Shown: piece by piece, positions 39,102 through 46,279 of the stretch
Layout of the letters: every line of letters begins with the position of its first letter
Position numbering within the stretch: position 1 is the first letter of the stretch
DNA from: E44-bin32 sp034430595
GTDB lineage: Bacteria > Chloroflexota > Anaerolineae > Anaerolineales > E44-bin32
Length of the DNA: 64,000 nt
NCBI GenBank assembly: GCA_034430595.1
Contig: DAOUEL010000058.1
Location: forward strand, 1 to 64,000
Direction of reading: 5' to 3'
Notes under the pieces: model-generated
The model's database searches: none
Told to the model about the DNA's origin: nothing
The model's input: only the letters and a program-made list of their open reading frames with translations
Translations under genes and position numbers: made by a program

Positions 39102-42100
39102 GTGGATTCTAAGGGATTTCGTGCACTGCGTATCAGCCTGGCATCGCCGGAGACAATCAGGAGCTGGTCTCACGGCGAGGTGCTCAAACCGGAGACGATC
39201 AACTACCGTCGTCTGCGCCCCGAAAAGGATGGTCTCTTCTGCGAAGCCATCTTCGGTCCGACCAAGGACTGGCAGTGCTACTGCGGCAAGTATAAGAACA
39301 TTCGCTTCAAGGGTATAACCTGCGAAAAATGCGGCGTGGAAGTCACACGTTCCGCCGTGCGGCGTGAACGAATGGGACACATCGCGCTGGCGGCGCCCGT
39401 GGCTCATGTCTGGTACACACGCCGTGTGCCATCGCACCTCGGTCTGCTGCTCGATATCTCCCGCAGAAATTTAGACCGGGTGCTCTACTTTGCCCAATAC
39501 GTGGTTACCTTCGTTGACGAAGACTCACGACGAAAAGCTTTGAAACGGATTGAGGAAGAACTCGCAGGCCTGGTCAAGGGAGAGGCTACCACTCTCAAGG
39601 AACGCGAAGCTTCCATCAAGGCTGAGCGGCAGCAAGCGCTTGATGCACTACAGGCGAAGAAAAAAGAAATCAAAGCGGGCTACGACGAGAGCGTTGCCGA
39701 ACAGATTGACCCTGTGATGCGTGAAGCCCAGCGCCTCGAAAAAAGCTTGTCCGAAAAACAGGATAAGACCATTCGAAGCGAGATTAAGTTCGAAGCGCTC
39801 GACACGGTAATCGCCGACAAGGGTGACACGATCGGCAAGAGCCACATTTCGGCTGTCCAGAAAGCGGTTAAGGCACACCTGGAAGAAGTCGAGACGAAAT
39901 CAAAAGAAGTCCGCGACCAGGAACTCGAAGCCCTAGGACTCGAAATCGAGCAGGTTAAGGCAGAAGCCGATCTGGCTCTTTCTCAGATCGAAGACGACGT
40001 CGTCGATGCAAACCTGGAAGCACGCGACCAACTTGAGAAGGATCGCGAAGAACTGGTAGCGATCGCCCCAATGATGTTCCTGGGTGAAACACGTTACCGG
40101 GAATTGAAGTCGAAATGGGGCCAGGTGTTTCGGGCCGATATGGGCGCCGAAGCCTTTTATGAGATCCTGCAGCAGATCGACTTGGATACGCTGGCAGATG
40201 ATTTGTGGAAGGAAGTCCGGACCACGCGCAGCAAGCAGCGCAAGAAGAAGGCGACCAAGCGCTTGAAGGTGGTCGAAGCCTTCCGCCGATCGGACAACCG
40301 GCCGGAGTGGATGGTGCTGACCATCTTGCCCGTAATCCCGCCCGATCTGCGGCCGATGGTGCAGCTTGATGGCGGACGCTTCGCAACTTCTGACCTGAAC
40401 GATCTCTATCGCCGGGTCATCAACCGAAACAATCGTTTGAAGCGCCTGGTGGAACTGGGCGCACCGGATGTCATCGTTCGGAACGAGAAGCGCATGCTCC
40501 AGGAGGCTGTGGATTCACTGATCGATAATTCCCAGCGCGGTAAGGCGCTATCGCGGCGCGGCCGGCGGGAGTTGAAATCACTGAGCGATATGCTCAAGGG
40601 GAAGAAGGGCCGCTTCCGCCGCAATCTGCTCGGCAAGCGGGTCGACTACTCCGGCCGTTCGGTGATCGTGATCGGACCGCACCTCAAGCTTTTCCAGTGC
40701 GGGCTTCCAAAAGCGATGGCGTTGGAGCTGTACCGACCCTTTGTCATTTCCAAGCTGGTGGCCTATAACTACGCCGCCAATGTGAAGGGCGCCAAACGCA
40801 TCATCGAGCGTGAGCGGCCTGAAGTGTGGGAGGTGCTGGAGGAAGTCATCAAGGACCGCCCAGTGCTCCTCAACCGGGCCCCGACGCTGCACCGCCTGGG
40901 GATTCAAGCCTTTGAGCCTGTGCTGGTCGAGGGCAAGGCAATACACCTCCACCCGCTGGTGTGCGCCGCATTTAACGCTGACTTTGACGGTGACCAGATG
41001 TCGGTTCACCTGCCACTTTCACAGCGCGCTGTTCGCGAAGCGCGTGAATTGATGCTGTCGAGCGTAAATCTGCTCAAACCGGCAGACGGGGAGCCGATCG
41101 TTGGCCCGACGAAGGACATGGTGCTGGGTGTTTATTACCTGACCATGAGCGACGAAGGACATAAGCACGTCGGAGCCGGCAAGGCTTTCAGCGACATGGA
41201 TGAGGTCGAGATGGCCTATTCACTCGGGGACGTCGCCATCCATGCACCGGTGAAATTCCTCAATAGGACCTGGTATGACGACGATCACCGCCGGCTCGCT
41301 GAACCGGTCGAGAAGGTTATCGAGACGACGGTTGGACGTGTGCTCTTCAACCGGGTACTGCCTGAAGAGATGCGCTTCGTCAACCGTGTTCTCGATAAAG
41401 GTGCCATCCAGGAGTTGGTGGGAGAAATCTACCTTCTGCTGCGTGAAGCCGGCACCCCGGCAATTGTCGATGCCATCAAGGACATTGGTTTTACATACGC
41501 TACTCGTTCAGGGACGACGATTGCCGTCTCGGACATCACCGTACCGGCTAACAAGGAAGAGATCATCAATCGTACCCTGGACGAGACGGAAGCTGTCCGC
41601 CAGGATTACCGGCGTGGTCTCCTGACCGAACAAGAGCAAACTGAACGCATTATCGAACTATGGCAGCAGACAACATCAACCGTCGCTGATGCGGTGAAAA
41701 GCGTGATGGATCCGGCTGGCAACCTGAGCACAATGGCTATCTCCGGCGCAACCAAGGGCGGTTTCCAACCAATCTCCCAGCTGGCCGGCATGCGCGGTTT
41801 GATGGCAGATCCGGCCGGGCGCATCATCGCCCATCCAATCCGCTCATCCTTCCGCGATGGCCTGACGACGTTGGAATATTTCATCTCCACCCATGGCGCT
41901 CGGAAGGGTCTCACCGATACCGCACTGCGTACTGCGGATGCCGGATATTTGACGCGACGTCTGGTTGATGTCGCCCAGGATGTCATCATCAACGCCGATG
42001 ACTGTGGAACCCAGCGTGGGATCTGGGTCCGGCGCAGTGACGACGTCGCTGGCCAGGATTTCGCCTCACGGCTCTTCGGGCGTGTCGTTGGCCGCCGGTT

Positions 42101-43379
42101 CGCTAACCCCAAGACCGGTGAAGTGATGTACAAAGCTGGTGATGTCATCACCCTGGAGATGGCGCGTAAAATCGACGACTCCGGAATCGAGGAAGTTTTC
42201 CTTCGGTCACCGCTGACCTGCGAACTGCAGTTCGGGATGTGCAAGCAGTGCTACGGGATGGACCTTGGCCGGGGCAGGATGGTTGAGCTTGGAACCGCCG
42301 TGGGCATCGTGGCTGCACAGTCAATCGGTGAGCCGGGCACACAGCTTACCCTGCGCACCTTCCACACCGGTGGCGTCGCTGCCGGGGGCGATATCACGAC
42401 CGGTCTTCCTCGGGTTGAGGAGCTGTTCGAGGCCCGCAAGAAACCGAAGGGCGAGGCGGTTATCTCTGAGATCGCTGGAACTGTGCGAATCGTCAGTCCA
42501 GATGTTCCGGATGGACCACGCGTGATCCAGGTCACAAACAGTGAACTGCTGAAAGACGAGTACAACGTCCCCGGCAACTGGGCACTCAAGGCCGAAGATG
42601 GCACGGAGATCGAAGGTGGGACGCTGATCGCCAAGCGCGGTGATTCGGAAATCGTTGCCAGCCATGGTGGCCGTGTCCGCATCGAAGACCGCAAGGTCAT
42701 CGTATCCTATGATCAGATCGATGAGGCCGAATATGACATTCCGGCCAGTGCCCGTATGCTCGTGAAGGATGGGGATAAGATCCCCGCCGGGCACCAGCTT
42801 ACAGAAGGCTCACTCAATCCACACCGGATCTTACGAATCCTTGGCCGAGAGGCAGCCGAGCTCTATTTGCTGACCGAGGTTCAGAAGGTTTACCGCTCAC
42901 AGGGCCAGAACATCAATGACAAGCATTTTGAAGTTATCATTCGCAAGATGCTTTCCAAGGTCCAGATAACGCAGCCAGGGGATACAGAACGCCTGCCTGG
43001 GGATCTGGTCGATCGGCGCTATTTGCAGCGGTTGAATGAGCAGATGTTGAAGGAAGGCAAAGCCCCGGCCAAGGCGATGCAGGTCCTGCTGGGTGTGACC
43101 AAAGCCTCGCTCGAGACCGAATCCTTCCTGTCAGCGTCGTCCTTCCAGCACACCATCAAGGTGCTTGCGCGGGCGGCGATCGAGGGGAAGGTTGACTACC
43201 TGCGAGGCTTGAAGGAGAACGTAATCATCGGCAAGCTGATCCCGGCTGGTACGGGCTTCCCCGGAACCGAAGTGGCGCTTCATGACGAGCGCATCGATGG
43301 GTTCCTGCAGCCTGAGGCGGAGGTCGCTCCCGAAGTAGAAGTCGAACCTGTTAAAGCCGCATCGGTCGCTGCAGACTGA
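39102..43379 (+). CDS. rpoC: DNA-directed RNA polymerase subunit beta'
   Basis: A 1425-residue beta' subunit, complete. Zinc site 1 is Cys59, Cys61, Cys74 and Cys77. The catalytic Asn-Ala-Asp-Phe-Asp-Gly-Asp-Gln-Met loop places the magnesium ligands at Asp627, Asp629 and Asp631. Zinc site 2 is Cys968, Cys1040, Cys1047 and Cys1050. Residues about 140-320 form a long charged helical insert in the clamp region before Arg-Tyr-Arg-Glu-Leu-Lys-Ser-Lys-Trp-Gly. The start is a GTG with CGGAGG upstream. rpoB, normally just upstream, is absent: an IS30 element and an unrelated gene lie there, and rpoC has its own consensus promoter. Confidence 0.97.
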   Translation: MDSKGFRALRISLASPETIRSWSHGEVLKPETINYRRLRPEKDGLFCEAIFGPTKDWQCYCGKYKNIRFKGITCEKCGVEVTRSAVRRERMGHIALAAPVAHVWYTRRVPSHLGLLLDISRRNLDRVLYFAQYVVTFVDEDSRRKALKRIEEELAGLVKGEATTLKEREASIKAERQQALDALQAKKKEIKAGYDESVAEQIDPVMREAQRLEKSLSEKQDKTIRSEIKFEALDTVIADKGDTIGKSHISAVQKAVKAHLEEVETKSKEVRDQELEALGLEIEQVKAEADLALSQIEDDVVDANLEARDQLEKDREELVAIAPMMFLGETRYRELKSKWGQVFRADMGAEAFYEILQQIDLDTLADDLWKEVRTTRSKQRKKKATKRLKVVEAFRRSDNRPEWMVLTILPVIPPDLRPMVQLDGGRFATSDLNDLYRRVINRNNRLKRLVELGAPDVIVRNEKRMLQEAVDSLIDNSQRGKALSRRGRRELKSLSDMLKGKKGRFRRNLLGKRVDYSGRSVIVIGPHLKLFQCGLPKAMALELYRPFVISKLVAYNYAANVKGAKRIIERERPEVWEVLEEVIKDRPVLLNRAPTLHRLGIQAFEPVLVEGKAIHLHPLVCAAFNADFDGDQMSVHLPLSQRAVREARELMLSSVNLLKPADGEPIVGPTKDMVLGVYYLTMSDEGHKHVGAGKAFSDMDEVEMAYSLGDVAIHAPVKFLNRTWYDDDHRRLAEPVEKVIETTVGRVLFNRVLPEEMRFVNRVLDKGAIQELVGEIYLLLREAGTPAIVDAIKDIGFTYATRSGTTIAVSDITVPANKEEIINRTLDETEAVRQDYRRGLLTEQEQTERIIELWQQTTSTVADAVKSVMDPAGNLSTMAISGATKGGFQPISQLAGMRGLMADPAGRIIAHPIRSSFRDGLTTLEYFISTHGARKGLTDTALRTADAGYLTRRLVDVAQDVIINADDCGTQRGIWVRRSDDVAGQDFASRLFGRVVGRRFANPKTGEVMYKAGDVITLEMARKIDDSGIEEVFLRSPLTCELQFGMCKQCYGMDLGRGRMVELGTAVGIVAAQSIGEPGTQLTLRTFHTGGVAAGGDITTGLPRVEELFEARKKPKGEAVISEIAGTVRIVSPDVPDGPRVIQVTNSELLKDEYNVPGNWALKAEDGTEIEGGTLIAKRGDSEIVASHGGRVRIEDRKVIVSYDQIDEAEYDIPASARMLVKDGDKIPAGHQLTEGSLNPHRILRILGREAAELYLLTEVQKVYRSQGQNINDKHFEVIIRKMLSKVQITQPGDTERLPGDLVDRRYLQRLNEQMLKEGKAPAKAMQVLLGVTKASLETESFLSASSFQHTIKVLARAAIEGKVDYLRGLKENVIIGKLIPAGTGFPGTEVALHDERIDGFLQPEAEVAPEVEVEPVKAASVAAD

Positions 43380-43383
43380 ACAA

Positions 43384-43404
43384 GGTGGCCGGAACCCGGC
43401 CACC
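43384..43404 (+). terminator. Hairpin after rpoC
   Basis: GGTGGCCGG and CCGGCCACC form an exact 9-base stem with a 3-base loop directly after the rpoC stop. There is no T-run, so termination may be partial, or the stem may protect the 3' end. Confidence 0.55.
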
Positions 43405-43405
43405 G

Positions 43406-43434
43406 TTGACAGCTTGTAAGCAGGCCGTTATAAT
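43406..43434 (+). promoter_or_regulatory. Consensus promoter of rplU-rpmA
   Basis: A perfect TTGACA (43406-43411) and a perfect TATAAT (43429-43434) with the ideal 17-base spacer. Confidence 0.9.
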
Positions 43435-43440
43435 CCCTCG

Positions 43441-43557
43441 TCTGCCCCAGCGTATTTGAGTTGGGGCGGGCGTATGAATCGCCAACTTCCCCTTCCGCCG
43501 GCGGTACGCAAGGCAAGTCCGCGGGCTTGAAGGTGGAGCGAAGCTGGAGTTGAGATC
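43441..43557 (+). other. Untranslated leader of rplU
   Basis: About 115 bases separate the promoter from the L21 start. They contain a GCCCCA/TGGGGC hairpin (43444-43467) and a GC-rich palindromic patch near 43494-43503. Ribosomal protein leaders often bind their own product, but no known leader fold is recognised here. Confidence 0.4.
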
Positions 43558-44190
43558 ATGAAATATGCAGTAGTCGAATCGGGCGGAAAGCAGTACATCG
43601 CCCGCGAAGGGGAGATGATCGAGATCGATCGTATCCCGCTCGAGGTCGGCAAACCGGTTGAATTTAATGAAGTTCTTCTGATCGTAAACGATAAAACGAT
43701 CCAGGTTGGGAACCCGCTGATCAAGGGCGCAATGGTCAAGGGCGAGGTCCTGGATCAATTCAAGGCGAAGAAAGTCATCGTCTTCAAGTACATTCCCAAG
43801 GAACGTTATCGCCGGAAGCAAGGCCACCGTCAGCGCTATACGCGCGTGCGGATCAACGAAATCGCGACCGGTAGCTCAAAGAAGACCGAAGCCAAGGTTG
43901 AAGCAGAATCAGAGGCTGAAAGCCAGTCTGCCAAGCCGGCGGCCAAGGCAGCTACAAGCAATGTAACTACACCGAAGACGGTTAAGACCGAGACGAAACC
44001 CAAGGCTGCGCCGAAGACAACTGCCAAGCCGGCGGCGAAATCAGGGAGTGCCTCCAAGCCGAAGACCGACACGAAAAGCGCTTCCAAGCCAAAAAGCTCA
44101 AGCACGTCGAAGAGCTCAGCAGGAAAAAGCTCCTCCACAGCTTCAAAGAAGCCCTCCAGCAAGAAGACTTCTTCGAAGAAGGATGAATAA
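43558..44190 (+). CDS. rplU: Ribosomal protein bL21 with a long basic C-terminal tail
   Basis: A 210-residue bL21, about twice the usual 100-105. Residues 1-105 are the normal domain: Met-Lys-Tyr-Ala-Val-Val-Glu-Ser-Gly-Gly-Lys-Gln-Tyr at the start and Lys-Arg-Tyr-like Tyr-Arg-Arg-Lys-Gln-Gly-His-Arg-Gln near residue 84-91. Residues about 106-210 are a low-complexity Lys/Ala/Ser/Thr/Pro tail like that of histone H1, probably disordered and nucleic-acid binding. The protein binds 23S rRNA with L20. rpmA follows 17 bases later, the standard gene pair. Obg, often third, is absent. Confidence 0.95.
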   Translation: MKYAVVESGGKQYIAREGEMIEIDRIPLEVGKPVEFNEVLLIVNDKTIQVGNPLIKGAMVKGEVLDQFKAKKVIVFKYIPKERYRRKQGHRQRYTRVRINEIATGSSKKTEAKVEAESEAESQSAKPAAKAATSNVTTPKTVKTETKPKAAPKTTAKPAAKSGSASKPKTDTKSASKPKSSSTSKSSAGKSSSTASKKPSSKKTSSKKDE

Positions 44191-44207
44191 GGAGCAGGGA
44201 GAAAACA

Positions 44208-44462
44208 ATGGCGCATAAGAAAGGCGGCGGTTCGAGCCGCAACGGTCGTGATAGCAACGCGCAGCGCCTGGGCGTCAAGAAGTTCGGCGGCGAGGTCGTG
44301 CGCTCTGGAAACATTCTCGTCCGACAGCGTGGGACACGGATTCATCCCGGCCTGAACGTTAAAGTCGGTAGCGATGACACCCTATTTGCTGTGGCCGACG
44401 GGATCGTACAATTCGACTTCATCAAGAAAGGCCGCAAGCGGGTCAATGTGATCCCGCAGTAG
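44208..44462 (+). CDS. rpmA: Ribosomal protein bL27
   Basis: An 84-residue bL27 of normal length. The N-terminus Met-Ala-His-Lys-Lys-Gly-Gly-Gly-Ser-Ser-Arg-Asn-Gly-Arg-Asp is the conserved arm that reaches the peptidyl transferase centre. The core continues with Val-Arg-Gln-Arg-Gly-Thr-Arg-Ile-His-Pro-Gly. There is no cleavable Firmicutes-type extension. AGGGAG precedes the ATG. Confidence 0.97.
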   Translation: MAHKKGGGSSRNGRDSNAQRLGVKKFGGEVVRSGNILVRQRGTRIHPGLNVKVGSDDTLFAVADGIVQFDFIKKGRKRVNVIPQ

Positions 44463-44475
44463 CTGAGATATATCA

Positions 44476-44516
44476 CCGCCCGCGGCCATTACATGCCCTC
44501 CTCGGAGAGGGGGCGG
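44476..44516 (+). other. Stem-loop before the L31 fusion gene
   Basis: CCGCCC (44476-44481) can pair with GGGCGG (44511-44516) around an inner CCCTC/GAGGG hairpin (44496-44511). It lies in the 100-base gap between rpmA and the L31 gene and may be a weak terminator or leader structure. No T-run is present. Confidence 0.35.
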
Positions 44517-44562
44517 CTGAAGCGGGTGAGATTTGTGGTTTCTCCGGAGAGGTATGAACGGA

Positions 44563-45036
44563 ATGAAGGAAGGAATACACCCGACGTATTACCCCAATGC
44601 AAAGGTAATCTGCGCCTGTGGTAATACATGGACCACCGGTTCTACCCAGGAAGTCATTCAAACCGACGTTTGTTCTCAGTGTCACCCCTTTTACACTGGC
44701 GAGCAGCGCATCGTCGATACTGAGGGGCAGGTTGACCGCTTCTATAAGAAACTCGAAGCACGCCAGCAGTACATCGAAGAACAGCATGATCGTGAGGCTT
44801 CGAAAACCTCACCGGAGCTTCCTATCAGCGAGCTTGAATTGAACCCGCGTGCTGAGTCGGCGCTGGCCAAGGATGGGATTGAGATCATTGGCCAGGCACT
44901 TGAGCGCATGGCCAAGGGCGATCAGGCTATGCTGGAAATCGATGGCTTCGGCCGGAAGAGCCTGGCGGATCTGAAAAGAGCATTAAAACGCCGCGGTTTC
45001 GAGCTACCAGAAGCAGCTCTTGAGCCACAGGTGTAG
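44563..45036 (+). CDS. rpmE: Ribosomal protein bL31 fused to an RNA polymerase alpha-CTD-like domain
   Basis: A 157-residue protein. Residues 1-70 are a zinc-type bL31: Met-Lys-Glu-Gly-Ile-His-Pro, zinc ligands Cys17, Cys19, Cys37 and Cys40, and the typical Cys-His-Pro-Phe-Tyr-Thr-Gly. A polar helical linker follows (71-86). Residues 87-150 match the helix-hairpin-helix C-terminal domain of RNA polymerase alpha: Leu-Glu-Leu-Asn-Pro-Arg-Ala near 91 and Gly-Arg-Lys-Ser-Leu at 130-134. Arg96, Gly130, Lys132 and Ser133 align with E. coli R265, G296, K298 and S299. The ATG at 44563 is chosen for its 10-base spacing from GGAGAGG and the family N-terminus. A strong terminator follows. Confidence 0.9.
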   Translation: MKEGIHPTYYPNAKVICACGNTWTTGSTQEVIQTDVCSQCHPFYTGEQRIVDTEGQVDRFYKKLEARQQYIEEQHDREASKTSPELPISELELNPRAESALAKDGIEIIGQALERMAKGDQAMLEIDGFGRKSLADLKRALKRRGFELPEAALEPQV

Positions 45037-45075
45037 GCTAAAGCAGTTGCAAGCATCGTAGGCTTGTGTAGACTC

Positions 45076-45110
45076 TGGGCAGGCGCATTTGCGCCTGCCC
45101 ATTTTTTTTC
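45076..45110 (+). terminator. Rho-independent terminator after the L31 fusion gene
   Basis: GGGCAGGCGC and its exact complement form a 10-base GC-rich stem (extended by a T-A pair) with loop ATTT, followed by eight T residues. Confidence 0.93.
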
Positions 45111-45134
45111 TTCCTGCAGGAGGCTGAACTTCAT

Positions 45135-45707
45135 ATGCGCCATACAACTGGAAGCGTCGAAGTGATTACTGGCTCGATGTTCAGCGGCAAGACGGATGAG
45201 CTCATCCGACGCTTGAGGCGGGCAAAGATCGCCCGGCAGCAAGTTCAGGTCTTCAAACCCAGCATCGATGACCGATACGGTGTCGAAAAATTAGCTTCCC
45301 ATGCTGGCACCGAATTCGAAGCTACGCCGATCGATTCACCGCGGGAGATCTTTGCCATGCTGGAGCCGGATACGACGGTTGTGGCTGTTGATGAAGCGCA
45401 GTTCTTTGATGAATCGATCTGCGATACCGTGCAATCTCTAGCGGAACGGGGTTTACGAGTGCTTGTAGCGGGGCTTGACACGGATTTTCGAGCCGAGCCC
45501 TTCGGGCCAATTCCCAGGCTTATGGCTCAATCCGAGCGGGTGGATAAGCTGCACGCGATCTGCATGGTTTGCGGGGGGGCAGCCTCACGCACACAACGTT
45601 TGATCGATGGAAAACCGGCGCACTACGACGATCCGGTCCTTGTCATTGGGGCGAATGAGCTCTATGAGGCCCGTTGCCGCGAGCACCACGAGGTTCCCCG
45701 GGGGTAA
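45135..45707 (+). CDS. tdk: Thymidine kinase
   Basis: A 190-residue type II thymidine kinase of the salvage pathway. The P-loop is Gly-Ser-Met-Phe-Ser-Gly-Lys-Thr near residue 12, the Walker B-like segment Val-Asp-Glu-Ala-Gln-Phe-Phe carries the catalytic Glu, and the zinc-binding lasso region has Cys-Met-Val-Cys-Gly-Gly and a C-terminal Cys-Arg-Glu-His. GGAGG precedes the ATG. hpt begins two bases after the stop, so the two salvage genes are coupled. Confidence 0.95.
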   Translation: MRHTTGSVEVITGSMFSGKTDELIRRLRRAKIARQQVQVFKPSIDDRYGVEKLASHAGTEFEATPIDSPREIFAMLEPDTTVVAVDEAQFFDESICDTVQSLAERGLRVLVAGLDTDFRAEPFGPIPRLMAQSERVDKLHAICMVCGGAASRTQRLIDGKPAHYDDPVLVIGANELYEARCREHHEVPRG

Positions 45708-45708
45708 T

Positions 45709-46266
45709 ATGCAGTCTTATCAGGAGTTCCTGCAGGAAGTACTTATCGACGAAGAGACACTCCAGTCGCGAATTGGTGAACTGGCAGCTGAGATCAGTCG
45801 TGATTACGAAGGGAAACCGCTCATGCTAGCGTGTATCCTGCGCGGTGGTGTGATGTTCCTAACCGATTTGATGCGCCGGCTGACAATCCCGCATACCGTC
45901 GACTTTATGGCGGTCTCATCCTACGGCGCCGGCGCGCGCCACTCGAGCGGCCAGGTCCGCATCACCCTTGACTTGCAAACGTCCATCGAGGGTAAAGACG
46001 TCCTGCTGGTCGAAGACATCATTGATAGCGGAAATACAATTGCCTCCGTCATCCAGCTGCTGAAAACACGAGAACCCCAATCGGTCAGGGTCTGTTCGTT
46101 ACTGGACAAATTCGAGCGGCGCGAAGCATTGGTTCCGATAGATTACTGCGGGTTTAAAATTCCGAACAAGTTTGTCTTTGGGTATGGCCTCGACCTGGAT
46201 GAGTACTACCGAAATCTTCCGTTCATCGGTGTCGTGAGACCTGATCGCTACATCCCACCCGAGTAG
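45709..46266 (+). CDS. hpt: Hypoxanthine phosphoribosyltransferase
   Basis: A 185-residue purine salvage enzyme that joins hypoxanthine (and often guanine) to PRPP. The PRPP-binding motif is Leu-Leu-Val-Glu-Asp-Ile-Ile-Asp-Ser-Gly-Asn-Thr near residue 100, with the flexible-loop Ser-Ser-Tyr-Gly and the Asn-Lys-Phe-Val-Phe-Gly-Tyr-Gly-Leu-Asp segment near the end. The ATG at 45709 directly follows tdk and has GGGGG upstream; the frame is open further back inside tdk. Confidence 0.95.
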   Translation: MQSYQEFLQEVLIDEETLQSRIGELAAEISRDYEGKPLMLACILRGGVMFLTDLMRRLTIPHTVDFMAVSSYGAGARHSSGQVRITLDLQTSIEGKDVLLVEDIIDSGNTIASVIQLLKTREPQSVRVCSLLDKFERREALVPIDYCGFKIPNKFVFGYGLDLDEYYRNLPFIGVVRPDRYIPPE

Positions 46267-46279
46267 CTCACCGTCTTAT

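Noticed and set aside
45047..45074. TTGCAA-16-TAGACT as a tdk promoter
   Set aside because: Transcription would start inside the strong terminator hairpin at 45076-45110, so the match is probably accidental.
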